Below are positions 1-7,687 of a stretch of DNA of 64,000 bases, piece after piece. How positions within the stretch are numbered: the first letter of the stretch is position 1; each line of letters starts with the position of its first letter. The DNA is taken from contig NZ_JAAGLV010000007.1 of NCBI RefSeq assembly GCF_010548305.1, positions 248,001 to 312,000 of the forward strand, given 5' to 3'. A program made the translations under genes and the position numbers. Source of the DNA: Streptomyces sp. SID13031. GTDB lineage: Bacteria > Actinomycetota > Actinomycetes > Propionibacteriales > Kribbellaceae. The notes beneath the pieces are model-generated. The model had not been told where the DNA came from. It did no database searches and worked only from the letters and a program-made list of their open reading frames with translations.

Positions 1-1684
1 CGCATCGCTGAACCACCCGACCATCGTGTCGGTCTACGACACCGGCGAGGAGCCGGATCCGAACGGTTCGGGCGTCACCATCCCGTACATCGTGATGGAG
101 TACGTAGCCGGCAAGACGCTGCGGGACCTGATCCGCGAGGGCCGCAAGATCATGCCGGAGCGCGCTCTGGAGATGACGTCGGGCGTGCTCGAGGCGCTCG
201 ACTACAGCCACCGGGCCGGCATCGTGCACCGCGACATCAAGCCCGGCAACGTGATGCTGACCCCGAAGGGTCAGGTCAAGGTGATGGACTTCGGCATCGC
301 CCGGGCGATCGCGGACACCACCTCCGACATGACCCAGACCGCGGCAGTGATCGGTACGGCGCAGTACCTCTCGCCCGAGCAGGCCCGTGGCGAGACCGTG
401 GACGCCCGCTCCGACCTGTACTCGACCGGCTGCCTGCTCTACGAACTGCTCGTCGGCCGGCCGCCGTTCGTCGGTGAGTCGCCGGTGTCGGTGGCCTATC
501 AGCACGTCCGCGAGGAGCCGCTGCCGCCGTCGTCGTTCGACCCGGACATCCCGCCGGAGGTCGACGCCGTCGTCCTGAAGGCGCTGACCAAGAACCGCGA
601 CCACCGGTACCAGAGCGCGAACGAGATGCGCCAGGACATCCACCGGGTGCTGGCCGGCCAGCAGGTGACCGCGCCGATGGCAGCCGTCGGCGAGACCCGG
701 GCGATGGCAGCGACCCAGGTCGCCCCGGCCGCGGCCGCCACCCAGGCGTACCAGCCGCAGTCCAACGACCTGCTCCCGCCCGACGACGGGGACGACGAGG
801 CGCAGACCGCTCGCGCCCGGCGCAACCGCGGGCTCGCGTACTTCCTGCTCGGCCTGGCGATCGTGGCGATCGCCGTCGGCGCCTACGCGATCATCACCAA
901 CATGGGCGACAAGGGCAACGACCCGGGAGCCAACCCGAGCAACACCAACTCGAGCCAGCCGGTGGAGCAGGTCGACGTGCCGAAGGTGTCGGGTCTGGGG
1001 TTGCAGGCGGCGACCGACCTGCTCGCCGCCCAGGGACTCACGATCAAGCCGAGCTACGAGGCCAGCAGCACGGTCGGCAAGAGCACGATCATCAGCCAGG
1101 ACCCGACCGAGGGCACCAAGGTGGACAAGGACACCGCCGTGACCGTGGTGGTCTCGTCCGGCCCGTCCGCCTTCAGCGTTCCGCAGGTGATCGGCAAGTC
1201 GGAGTCGGACGCGCGCAAGGCGCTGCAGAACGCGTCCGGCAAGTTCAAGGTCGCGTCGAACTCCACGGAGGTCGACAACGAGGCCCCGAAGGGCACCGTG
1301 GTCGCGATCGATCCCGGTCAGGACGGTCAGTACGCCGCCGGGACGAAGTTCACCCTGACCGTCTCGTCCGGACAGGTCGAGGTGCCGGTCCCCGACGTCA
1401 CGACGCTGAGCAAGGAAGACGCCGCCCAGCAGCTCAAGGCACTGGGGCTGACCGTCGGCTACGTCAACGACGACACCAACCCGACCGCGGCCGAGGGCAC
1501 GGTGACCAAGCAGAGCGTCAAGGCCGGCACGAAGGTCAAGGAGGGCACCAAGGTCACCCTGTCGATCGCCATCAAGGCCACGCCCACCGACCCGCCGAGC
1601 ACCACGCCGACCGACCCGCCGGACACCCCGGACACGCCCCCGATCATCGGTGGCGGCGGTAACGGCGAAGGCGACAACGGCTGA
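1..1684 (+). CDS. pknB: PknB-type Ser/Thr kinase with PASTA repeats (5' end cut by the window)
   Basis: Membrane Ser/Thr protein kinase that senses peptidoglycan fragments and phosphorylates cell-division and wall-synthesis proteins. The frame is open from base 2 (residues ASLNHPTIVSVYDTGE), so the true start lies before the window; the GTG at 26 is internal. The catalytic loop HRDIKPGN begins near base 227 and is followed by DFGIARA and the APE-like SPEQARG. A basic juxtamembrane stretch leads to one membrane segment (about 835-900). Three extracellular PASTA units follow (about 970-1165, 1170-1375, 1378-1580), then a Pro/Thr/Asp tail ending in Gly. In actinobacteria this is usually the last gene of the pstP-rodA-pbpA-pknA-pknB cluster, which fits the convergent pabA after it. 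Identification is firm; the N-lobe with the P-loop lysine is not visible. Confidence 0.95.
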   Translation, partial: ASLNHPTIVSVYDTGEEPDPNGSGVTIPYIVMEYVAGKTLRDLIREGRKIMPERALEMTSGVLEALDYSHRAGIVHRDIKPGNVMLTPKGQVKVMDFGIARAIADTTSDMTQTAAVIGTAQYLSPEQARGETVDARSDLYSTGCLLYELLVGRPPFVGESPVSVAYQHVREEPLPPSSFDPDIPPEVDAVVLKALTKNRDHRYQSANEMRQDIHRVLAGQQVTAPMAAVGETRAMAATQVAPAAAATQAYQPQSNDLLPPDDGDDEAQTARARRNRGLAYFLLGLAIVAIAVGAYAIITNMGDKGNDPGANPSNTNSSQPVEQVDVPKVSGLGLQAATDLLAAQGLTIKPSYEASSTVGKSTIISQDPTEGTKVDKDTAVTVVVSSGPSAFSVPQVIGKSESDARKALQNASGKFKVASNSTEVDNEAPKGTVVAIDPGQDGQYAAGTKFTLTVSSGQVEVPVPDVTTLSKEDAAQQLKALGLTVGYVNDDTNPTAAEGTVTKQSVKAGTKVKEGTKVTLSIAIKATPTDPPSTTPTDPPDTPDTPPIIGGGGNGEGDNG

Positions 1685-1700
1685 CCACCAGCCCAGCAGA

Positions 1701-1739
1701 CGAGAAAGGCCGCGGGAGCGACTCCCGCGGCCTTTCTCG
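1701..1739. terminator. Bidirectional hairpin terminator between pknB and pabA
   Basis: An 18-bp perfect stem (1701-1718 with 1722-1739) closes a 3-nt loop. The two genes converge on it (stops at 1684 and 1770), so it can serve both. The arms begin cgagaaagg, giving a short T-rich 3' side on each strand. Confidence 0.85.
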
Positions 1740-1769
1740 TTGTACGCCGTCAGTGCCGGCTCAAGTTGG

Positions 1770-2387
1770 TCAGCTGACGACCGGGGCCATCCCGGCCGAA
1801 CGCTCGACGGCGCCCGGGTCGCCGCAGGTCTGCAGCCAGTTGGCGAGCATCCGGTGACCGCCTTCGGTCAGTACGGACTCGGGGTGGAACTGGACGCCCT
1901 CGACGGGCAGGTCGCGGTGCCGCGCGGCCATGATCACGCCAGCCTCGGTCCGCGCGGTCACCTGGAGGACGTCCGGCACGGTGTCCTGGGCGATCGCGAG
2001 TGAGTGGTACCGGGTCGCGGTGAACGGGGACGGCAGCCCGGCGAGCACGCCGGCGCCCTCGTGGAAGACCTGGCTGGTCTTGCCGTGCAGCAGCTCGTCC
2101 GCGCGGCCGACCACCCCGCCGTACGCGATGCCGATCGCCTGCAGGCCGAGGCAGACGCCGAAGATCGGCACCTCGCCGCCCTTCTCCTTGATGATGTCCA
2201 CGCACGCGCCGGCCTCTTCCGGCGTACCGGGGCCGGGGGAGAGCAGGACGCCGTCGTACTCCGAGACCTGGTCTGGGGTGACCTCGTCGTTGCGCAGCAC
2301 GGTCGTGTCGGCCTGCAACTGCTGCAGGTACTGCACGAGGTTGTAGACGAAGGAGTCGTAGTTGTCGACGACGAGGATCCGCGGCAT
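1770..2387 (-). CDS. pabA: Anthranilate/aminodeoxychorismate synthase glutaminase subunit
   Basis: Class I glutamine amidotransferase that releases ammonia from glutamine for the chorismate-using subunit of p-aminobenzoate or anthranilate synthase. The protein opens with MPRILVVDNYDSF, typical of the family, has the oxyanion-loop motif LLSPGPGTPEEAG, the nucleophile in FGVCLGLQAIG, and the His-Glu pair in GVQFHPESVLT. About 205 residues is the normal length for a stand-alone subunit. The start could instead be ATG 2396, adding MVG; the motif start at 2387 was chosen because homologues begin there. No synthase large subunit is nearby. The same gene occupies this slot next to pknB and crgA in mycobacteria (trpG) and streptomycetes (pabA), so the name is a matter of convention. 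Confidence 0.93.
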   Translation of the reverse strand: MPRILVVDNYDSFVYNLVQYLQQLQADTTVLRNDEVTPDQVSEYDGVLLSPGPGTPEEAGACVDIIKEKGGEVPIFGVCLGLQAIGIAYGGVVGRADELLHGKTSQVFHEGAGVLAGLPSPFTATRYHSLAIAQDTVPDVLQVTARTEAGVIMAARHRDLPVEGVQFHPESVLTEGGHRMLANWLQTCGDPGAVERSAGMAPVVS

Positions 2388-2428
2388 GCCGACCATTGTC
2401 ACAGACGACCCGGCACCGGGCAGGCCGG

Positions 2429-3196
2429 TCAGCCGGTCGCCGACGGGCTGGTGGTCGGCGGCTTCTCGAAGCCGGGCACGGTCGCGCTCTGCAGCTCCAG
2501 CGTGCCCTCGTAGGCGGGCATCCCGATCGAGCCCTCGTTCTTCACCTCGTAGCCGAGCTGGAACCGGACCACGTAGTCCTGCAGGTTCTCGATGTACTTC
2601 GAGTCGTCCAGCGCCTGCTGGAGCTTCTTGCGGTCGCCGATCGCGGTGATCTTGTACGGCGGCAGGTAGGGCACGCCGTGCAGGACGACCGAGTTGCCGA
2701 CGCACTTGATCCCCGTGGTGGAGATCACCCGGTGGTTCTGGATCGAGATCGCGTCGGCGCCGCCGACCCAGAGCGCGTTCACCACGGCCTGGATGTCCTG
2801 CTGGTGGATCACCAGCCAGTCGGCGTCCACATCCGGGTTGTCCTTGACCACTTCGGACGGGGCGTCCTTGAGCGTGACGGTGAGGCCGGGCCCGGTGACG
2901 GGCGTAGTACCGACCTGGTCGGACAGGTCCTTCAGCTGGTTGGCCAGCTTGGGCTCGATCGAGCCTTGCTGCGCCTGCAACTTCTCGATGTCCTGGCTCA
3001 GCGCCGCGTGCTGGCGGGTCAGGCTGGCGCTGCGCCGGCTCTGTTCCTCGACCAGGCCCGCGAGCGTAGTGTTACGACTGGGGCGCAGATCGGTACCGCG
3101 GGCGTTCGTGGCGCTGGTGGCGAAGAGCAGCCCGGCGCACAGCAACGCCACCGGCGCACTCGCGCGCCAGAGCGAAATTCGCCGCAGCTTGCTCAC
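2429..3196 (-). CDS. DUF881 family membrane-anchored protein
   Basis: A 255-residue protein of the DUF881 family, exported and anchored by an N-terminal membrane segment (residues about 12-30). A coiled-coil-like stretch follows (LVEEQSRRSASLTRQHAALS and onward, about 45-95), and then the conserved globular DUF881 domain with VTGPGLTVTLKDAP and VNALWVGGADAISIQ. The GTG start at 3196 has an AAGGGGAT Shine-Dalgarno 8 nt upstream; the longer open frame upstream runs antisense through crgA and is discarded. Members of the family occupy this position next to crgA in many actinobacteria and are suspected of a cell-division or envelope role; the molecular function is unknown. It runs divergently from crgA with about 90 bp between them. 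Confidence 0.88.
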   Translation of the reverse strand: MSKLRRISLWRASAPVALLCAGLLFATSATNARGTDLRPSRNTTLAGLVEEQSRRSASLTRQHAALSQDIEKLQAQQGSIEPKLANQLKDLSDQVGTTPVTGPGLTVTLKDAPSEVVKDNPDVDADWLVIHQQDIQAVVNALWVGGADAISIQNHRVISTTGIKCVGNSVVLHGVPYLPPYKITAIGDRKKLQQALDDSKYIENLQDYVVRFQLGYEVKNEGSIGMPAYEGTLELQSATVPGFEKPPTTSPSATG

Positions 3197-3289
3197 CCGT
3201 GATCCCCTTGCTCTCGTCTGCACTACGCTAACCGAGGCCAGAGCTAGCTTATGTGTCCGTTGTAGGTGTCCGTTACGAGGAGTCGAGTC

Positions 3290-3556
3290 GTGCCCGAGTC
3301 GAGCAGTCGCAAAACCAAGAAGTCGTCCACCGACAAGGTCAAGGTGGAGAAGACTCCGAAGAAGCCGCGTACCACCAGCCGGGTGTGGGTCGCCCCGCTG
3401 ATGCTGGGGTGCTGGCTGCTCGGACTCGCCTGGCTGGTCGTCTTCTACGTGGCCGGCCAGGACATCCCGGTGATGCGCGACCTGAACAACTGGAACCTGC
3501 TGATCGGCATGGGCCTGATCGCCGGCGGTTTCGTCGTCTCGACCCAGTGGATCTAG
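3290..3556 (+). CDS. crgA: Cell division protein CrgA
   Basis: Small membrane protein of 88 residues that connects FtsZ-ring components and peptidoglycan enzymes during septation in actinobacteria. The N-terminus is short, hydrophilic and very basic (KTKKSSTDKVKVEKTPKKPR). Two membrane helices follow: VWVAPLMLGCWLLGLAWLVV and NLLIGMGLIAGGFVVS, separated by the conserved DIPVMRDLNNWN loop. The GTG at 3290 has GAGGAG 7 nt upstream; the in-frame ATG at 3266 lacks a ribosome-binding site. Location beside the DUF881 gene and pabA matches the conserved cluster. Confidence 0.93.
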   Translation: MPESSSRKTKKSSTDKVKVEKTPKKPRTTSRVWVAPLMLGCWLLGLAWLVVFYVAGQDIPVMRDLNNWNLLIGMGLIAGGFVVSTQWI

Positions 3557-3641
3557 TCGCCGTCTGACTTCTGGACCGCGGACCTCAGCCGGCGATCGGG
3601 CGCAACCGGCCGAAGTCCGCGGTCGAATTACAGACCTGTGG

Positions 3642-3778
3642 TTATCCACATGGGTATCCCCAGCTGTGCACAGATTGCAGGAGACTTTTCCCCAAGTTGT
3701 CCCCGGCTTTGCCCTCGATCGGGGCAAAAATCGGCGAAATCTGTGGATAAAACAGGTTTGATCACCGTGTTATCCACA
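3642..3778. promoter_or_regulatory. Cluster of three consensus DnaA boxes
   Basis: Three perfect 9-mers TTATCCACA are present: 3642-3650 (+), 3742-3750 (-) and 3770-3778 (+). The last lies within the 3' codons of the adjacent hydrolase gene. The rest of the 205-bp gap (3557-3761) is unusually rich in A/T for this window and also contains a near-palindromic ctgtgcacag. This is not the expected oriC, which should lie beyond the right end next to dnaA; DnaA titration or a regulatory role is an inference. Confidence 0.7.
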
Positions 3779-4664
3779 GCTGGGGAGCGAAGTCCGGCGG
3801 GAATTCGTGGCCGAGTCTCGGTAGCCGCTCGACGGTGAGCCCGAGGGCGGCCAACTGCTCCTCCGCGGCCTCCACCACCTCCAGCAACTCGTCCTCGGTG
3901 CCGATCAGGACAGTCGCGGGCGACAACGGCCCCTGCGCCTTCTCCGGTACCTCCCTGAGAGCCGGAGCCAGTACTACGACGCCGTCCGCCGGCACGGGGT
4001 CGGCCTCGACGGCCCAGTTGAGCGCCACCCGGCCGCCGGCCGAGAACCCGGCCGCGATGAGCGGGAGCCCACGCAACTCCGCCGGAAGCTGCTCCAGCGC
4101 CCGGCTGATGTCCTTCACCGCCTCCACCGGGTCCGGCCAGGTCCGGTACATCGGCGACATCAGCTGCGAGGACTCCACCCCGACCAGCGCATAACCGGCC
4201 TCGAGCACTCCACTCCAGTCCCGCATCGCGTGCGAGGCCCGCTGCCCGGCTCCATGCAGCGCCACCACCACCCCACGCGGCCGAGTGACTGAGTCGGCAT
4301 CGCCCGATGGCAGGCGGATGAGTGGCTGGTCCTGGGAGGTGACTCGGCGACTGCGGGAGAGCTCCACCAGCCGCTGGAAGGCCGGGAGGTACTGGAGGGC
4401 GGCCAGGTCGTCGTCCTCGGTGAGGATGCCCTCCTCCCACCACCCGCCGGCATCGCTGGCCTGCTGGAGGGTGGCCAGCGCCTCGGTCGATTCGCCGAGC
4501 GAGCCGAGGAGGCAGGCGCGCAGGTGGGCCAGCTCCGCGCTCCACGGCTCCAGGCCTGGGTCGGCGGCGTCGAGTAGATCCAATGCGACCCGCTGCAGGC
4601 CCTCGTCGTACAGGGTCCCGACCCGGTCGGTCAGTTGGTCGTAGCGCGCCTCAGGTGTGTCCAC
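3762..4664 (-). CDS. Alpha/beta-hydrolase (dienelactone hydrolase/phospholipase-like)
   Basis: A 300-residue protein with two parts. Residues 1-110 are helical and TPR-like (ALDLLDAADPGLEPWSAELA and onward). Residues 120-295 form an alpha/beta-hydrolase: strand GVVVALHGAG, a nucleophile elbow AAGFSAGGRVAL (Ser), an acid-bearing strand TVLIGTEDELLE and the catalytic His in RLGHEFP. No signal peptide, so probably cytoplasmic. GTG 4664 is preceded by an AGGA about 8 nt upstream; the longer open frame to 4772 crosses the operator array of the divergent EXLDI gene and was rejected. The substrate cannot be deduced. Confidence 0.8.
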   Translation of the reverse strand: MDTPEARYDQLTDRVGTLYDEGLQRVALDLLDAADPGLEPWSAELAHLRACLLGSLGESTEALATLQQASDAGGWWEEGILTEDDDLAALQYLPAFQRLVELSRSRRVTSQDQPLIRLPSGDADSVTRPRGVVVALHGAGQRASHAMRDWSGVLEAGYALVGVESSQLMSPMYRTWPDPVEAVKDISRALEQLPAELRGLPLIAAGFSAGGRVALNWAVEADPVPADGVVVLAPALREVPEKAQGPLSPATVLIGTEDELLEVVEAAEEQLAALGLTVERLPRLGHEFPPDFAPQLWITR

Positions 4665-4692
4665 CGGACGATCCTGACAGGCCGGGCGAAAG

Positions 4693-4749
4693 TCTGCGTA
4701 GATTATATGTAGACGTCTACGTAGAGCTGTGCGTATAGTTCTACGTAGG
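4693..4749. promoter_or_regulatory. Three phased copies of operator TCTACGTAGA upstream of the EXLDI gene
   Basis: The palindrome TCTACGTAGA is at 4716-4725, with one-mismatch copies at 4693-4702 (TCTGCGTAGA) and 4740-4749 (TCTACGTAGG). Centre spacing is 23-24 bp, a little over two helical turns. A further 12-bp palindrome GTAGACGTCTAC (4709-4720) overlaps the middle copy. The last copy runs into the Shine-Dalgarno aggaggag of the gene starting at 4762. Such phased short palindromes are typical of cooperative ribbon-helix-helix repressors, so autoregulation by the following gene product is likely. Confidence 0.75.
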
Positions 4750-4761
4750 AGGAGAGACACC

Positions 4762-5295
4762 ATGCCGAACAAGACGATCTATGTTTCCGATGACGACCTG
4801 GCCCTCTACAAGAGGGCCCAGGAACTCGCCGGCAACCTGTCCCAGGCCATCTCGACCGCGCTCCGGCGGTACGTCGAGCTGGAGGAGGGGCGACTCGAGG
4901 GCTTCGACGAGATCACCGTCCGGGTCGGGCGCGGGACGGGCCGCAAGCAGCGGTTCTCCGGCGTCCTGCTCGCCGAGGGCGGCCGGTCCAACAAGAGCGG
5001 GTACGAGGCGTTCAAGGTCTACCGGAGCCGGACCGGAAAGTTCGTCCTGCATGCCGACCGGCGCCAGCAGTACAACAGCGTCACCACCGTCGACGGTGAA
5101 GAGCAGAACTACACCGGCTGGCGAAGCTGGATCGGCAGCCTCAGCAGCAACCAGACCTGGAGCATGGCTCAGGGCGAGGCCACGCTGCACGTCGTGGAAA
5201 CGGTGGACCAGCTCCGGGAGCTGATCCCCGAGGACCTCTACGCCATGGTCGAGGACGCGGCGGACCAGCCGGCCGTGGAGGACCTCGACATCTGA
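4762..5295 (+). CDS. EXLDI-type protein with N-terminal ribbon-helix-helix domain
   Basis: A 177-residue protein. The first 45 residues (KTIYVSDDDLALYKRAQELA, then NLSQAISTALRRYVE) have the strand-helix-helix pattern of ribbon-helix-helix DNA-binding proteins. The remainder is a soluble beta-rich domain with many aromatic and charged residues. The last five residues are EDLDI, matching the C-terminal E-x-L-D-I signature that names the EXLDI family of actinobacteria, whose function is not established. ATG 4762 follows aggaggag at 4748-4755. It precedes a DrrAB-like exporter by 155 bp and is itself preceded by phased palindromes, so a working model is an autoregulator that also controls the exporter. 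The DNA-binding assignment is an inference from the sequence pattern. Confidence 0.75.
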   Translation: MPNKTIYVSDDDLALYKRAQELAGNLSQAISTALRRYVELEEGRLEGFDEITVRVGRGTGRKQRFSGVLLAEGGRSNKSGYEAFKVYRSRTGKFVLHADRRQQYNSVTTVDGEEQNYTGWRSWIGSLSSNQTWSMAQGEATLHVVETVDQLRELIPEDLYAMVEDAADQPAVEDLDI

Positions 5296-5450
5296 CCGCA
5301 GCATCCTGACCGACTGAACAGCCCGACCCCACCCGCCCGGCGGCTCACCCACAGCCCGGCCGGCTGGATCAGCACGCCCTGAATCTCCTCCTTCCCACTC
5401 CTTAAGCCACCTGGGTCAGGTTCACCCTGCCCGAAAACAAGCGAGGACTC

Positions 5451-6419
5451 ATGAACAACTCGACCGCGGCGATCGACGTCACCGGCCTGCGCAAGGCGTA
5501 CGGCGACCAGCTCGTCCTCGACGGCATCGACCTGAATGTTGCCGAAGGCACCATTTTCGCCCTGCTCGGCCCGAACGGCGCCGGCAAGACCACCGTGGTG
5601 CAGATCCTGTCCACCCTGATCACCGCCGACGCCGGTGAGGTCCGGGTCGCCGGGCACGACGTCCGGTCAAACCCGGAGGCCATCCGCGCCGCGATCGGCG
5701 TCACCGGTCAGTTCTCCGCGGTCGACGGTCTGCTGACCGGCGAGGAGAACCTGATCCTGATGGCCGACCTGTACCACCTGGGCCGCGCCGAAGGCCGTCG
5801 CCGGGCAGCCGAACTGCTGGCCCGGTTCGACCTGGCCGAGGCCGGCAAGAAGCTCGCGATGACGTACTCCGGCGGGATGAAGCGCCGCCTCGACCTCGCG
5901 ATGACGCTGGTCGGCAGCCCGCGAATCATCTTCCTGGACGAGCCGACGACCGGGCTGGATCCACGCAGCCGGCACAACATGTGGCAGATCATCCGCGAAC
6001 TGGTGGCCGGCGGCGTGACGATCTTCCTCACCACGCAGTACCTGGAAGAAGCCGACCAGCTCGCCGACCGGATCGCCGTACTCGACCACGGCAAGCTCGT
6101 TGCCCAGGGCACCCCGGAGCAGCTGAAGCGGCTGGCACCGGGTGGGCACGTCCGGCTCAGGTTCAACTCGCCGGACGAGTTCACCCTGGCCGCCCAGGTG
6201 CTGCCCGCGGCCGCCCCGGACGAGGAGGCGCTGGTGCTCCAGGTGCCGAACGACGGCAGCGTGCAGTCGCTGCGCGCCCTGCTGGCCCGGATCGACGACG
6301 CCTCCCTCGAGGTGGACGAGCTGACCATCCACACCCCTGACCTGGACGACGTGTTCTTCGCCGTCACCGGCCAACCCACCAGCCACGAGAACGCCGACCA
6401 GAAAGTGACGAGCCGATGA
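5451..6419 (+). CDS. DrrA-like ABC transporter ATP-binding protein
   Basis: A 322-residue ATPase of a two-component exporter of the daunorubicin-resistance (DrrA) type. Walker A is GPNGAGKTT (residues 40-48), the ABC signature YSGGMKRRLDL lies near 139, Walker B plus the D-loop is IIFLDEPTTGLDP, and the H-loop is replaced by Gln in FLTTQYLEEADQLADR, which is characteristic of the DrrA group. The C-terminal 80 residues form the accessory domain seen in these proteins (LAPGGHVRLRF and onward), ending close to DDVFFAVTG. ATG 5451 follows GAGGA. The stop overlaps the permease start by 4 nt (ATGA). The exported compound is unknown. Confidence 0.92.
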   Translation: MNNSTAAIDVTGLRKAYGDQLVLDGIDLNVAEGTIFALLGPNGAGKTTVVQILSTLITADAGEVRVAGHDVRSNPEAIRAAIGVTGQFSAVDGLLTGEENLILMADLYHLGRAEGRRRAAELLARFDLAEAGKKLAMTYSGGMKRRLDLAMTLVGSPRIIFLDEPTTGLDPRSRHNMWQIIRELVAGGVTIFLTTQYLEEADQLADRIAVLDHGKLVAQGTPEQLKRLAPGGHVRLRFNSPDEFTLAAQVLPAAAPDEEALVLQVPNDGSVQSLRALLARIDDASLEVDELTIHTPDLDDVFFAVTGQPTSHENADQKVTSR

Positions 6420-7219
6420 GCACCCCCGCTATCACCAAGGCCTACCCGATCGCCGACACGGCCACGATGTTGCGCCGCAACCTGCGGCACGCCCTGCGCT
6501 ACCCCGGCCTGTCGCTCGGCGCCGTCGGGATGCCGGTCGTCATGCTGCTGCTGTTCGGCGTCGTCTTCGGCAAGACCTTCTCCACCGGTCTCGGCGGGGG
6601 TGCCGACTTCGAGTACATCGACTTCCTCACCCCGGGCATCCTGCTGATGTCCATCGCTTCCGGGATCATGTCCCCGGCCGTCGGCGCCGCCACCGACATG
6701 ACCGAGGGCATCGTGGCCAGGTTCCGGACGATGGCGATCTTCCGGCCGGCCGTGCTGGCCGGGCACGTGCTCGGCAACGCGATCCTGACGGTCGTCAGCC
6801 TGGCCCTCGTGGTCGGCTTCGCCGTCCTGATCGGATTCCGCCCGAACGCCTCGCCGGTGGACTGGCTGCTGGCGAGCGGGTTGCTGGTCGCTCTCACCAT
6901 CGCGCTGACCTGGTTCGGGGTCGCGCTCGGCCTGGTCAGCAAGACCGCGGAGGGCGCCAGCAACATCGTCCTGCCGATCAGCCTGCTGCTGCCCCTGCTC
7001 AGCACCACCTTCATCCCACTGTCTGCGATGCCGAGCGGCATCCGCTGGTTCGCCGAGTACCAGCCCTTCACCCCGATCATCGAAACCCTGCGCCACCTTC
7101 TCCTCAACACTCCCGTCGAGGACGGCAACGGCTGGCTCGCGATCGCCTGGTGCCTGGCGATCGGAGTCGTCGGCTACTTCTGGGCCCAGAAGAGCTACAA
7201 CAAGGGCACCGCCGCCTGA
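6416..7219 (+). CDS. DrrB-like ABC-2 type permease
   Basis: A 267-residue ABC-2 membrane protein with six predicted membrane segments, among them LGAVGMPVVMLLLFGVVFG and LTVVSLALVVGFAVLIGF. The conserved ABC-2 signature is seen as NIVLPISLLLPLLSTTFIPL followed by MPSGIRWFAEYQPFTPIIET. It is coupled by a 4-nt overlap to the ATPase gene, with which it should form the exporter. The cytoplasmic N-terminus (about 25 residues) and C-terminus are short. The next gene downstream is separated by a strong 24-nt palindrome, so transcription may be controlled independently from there. Confidence 0.9.
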   Translation: MSTPAITKAYPIADTATMLRRNLRHALRYPGLSLGAVGMPVVMLLLFGVVFGKTFSTGLGGGADFEYIDFLTPGILLMSIASGIMSPAVGAATDMTEGIVARFRTMAIFRPAVLAGHVLGNAILTVVSLALVVGFAVLIGFRPNASPVDWLLASGLLVALTIALTWFGVALGLVSKTAEGASNIVLPISLLLPLLSTTFIPLSAMPSGIRWFAEYQPFTPIIETLRHLLLNTPVEDGNGWLAIAWCLAIGVVGYFWAQKSYNKGTAA

Positions 7220-7226
7220 GAACCAC

Positions 7227-7250
7227 CGTTTTGAGCGATCGCTCAAAACG
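7227..7250. promoter_or_regulatory. 24-nt perfect palindrome, probable TetR operator
   Basis: Perfect symmetry extends over 24 nt with core TTGAGCGATCGCTCAA (7231-7246). It begins 8 nt after the permease stop. A plausible promoter overlaps it: TTGAGC at 7231-7236 and TATGCT at 7256-7261, spacer 19. The arrangement fits autorepression by the TetR gene at 7687; it could also act as a simple hairpin terminator for the exporter operon, although the absence of a loop makes that weaker. Confidence 0.7.
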
Positions 7251-7393
7251 CGGTCTATGCTGGCGGTCATGATGCCGCCACCGGATCACCCAGACCCGCT
7301 CGACCACCGGCCGCCCGACCCGGCGCCCGACCCAGCCCCGGTTGCCCGCACAGGCAGCCGGGGCGGTCGCGCGGTCGCCCTCGGCATCGTCGC

Positions 7394-7687
7394 GTGACCG
7401 GGGTGACCGCCCCGTTTCTGGTCGAGTGCACGAAACCGCAGGACCTCGCCATCCATGCTGCCGAGGGATATACGGTGGCTGGGCTGCAACGGGCTCTGTA
7501 CATGGGTCCGGACGGCCTAAAGGCAAGCGGGCTGGCTGCCGTCGCACGCGGACTCGAACACAGTGGCCCAGGGTGGGCGTACCTGGGCTGGCTGGCTCAG
7601 CTGCCGGTGCTCCGTCAACTGCTGCAACTGCTGCTCGACGGGATGGGCGGTGGGCCGCGACAGTTGCCAACGGCGAAGGAGACGTGA
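7394..7687 (+). pseudogene. C-terminal remnant of a DCC-family (DUF393) thiol-disulfide oxidoreductase
   Basis: A 97-codon frame whose middle and end (YMGPDGLKASGLAAVARGLE, then WAYLGWLAQLPVLRQLL and RQLPTA) resemble the C-terminal two thirds of DUF393 proteins (pattern dG-x-G-x-A-v-a-r-x-L ... P ... r-x-LP). The DxxCxxC motif that defines the family is absent here and in the other two frames upstream. A proline-rich 42-codon frame (7269-7397) precedes it and overlaps by GTGA. Its own stop overlaps the TetR ATG (TGATG at 7685-7689), so it may still be translated and coupled to TetR. Read as a truncated remnant; a genuine small protein is possible. Confidence 0.45.

Noticed and set aside
2396..3202. 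Plus-strand 268-codon frame
   Set aside because: Antisense shadow of the DUF881 gene, Val/Asp/Leu-rich composition typical of GC-rich reverse frames.
3557..3761. The crgA-proximal DnaA-box gap as the chromosomal origin
   Set aside because: dnaA and dnaN are expected beyond the right end next to gnd-recF; three boxes without the dense array typical of actinobacterial oriC are insufficient.
3628..4545. Long minus-strand frame over the hydrolase gene
   Set aside because: Arg/Gly/Pro-rich product without motifs; it is out of phase with the alpha/beta-hydrolase frame that has a clear nucleophile elbow.
5708..7270. 520-codon minus-strand frame
   Set aside because: Shadow of the DrrAB-like genes; composition of Asp/Arg/Gln/Gly repeats, no start context.
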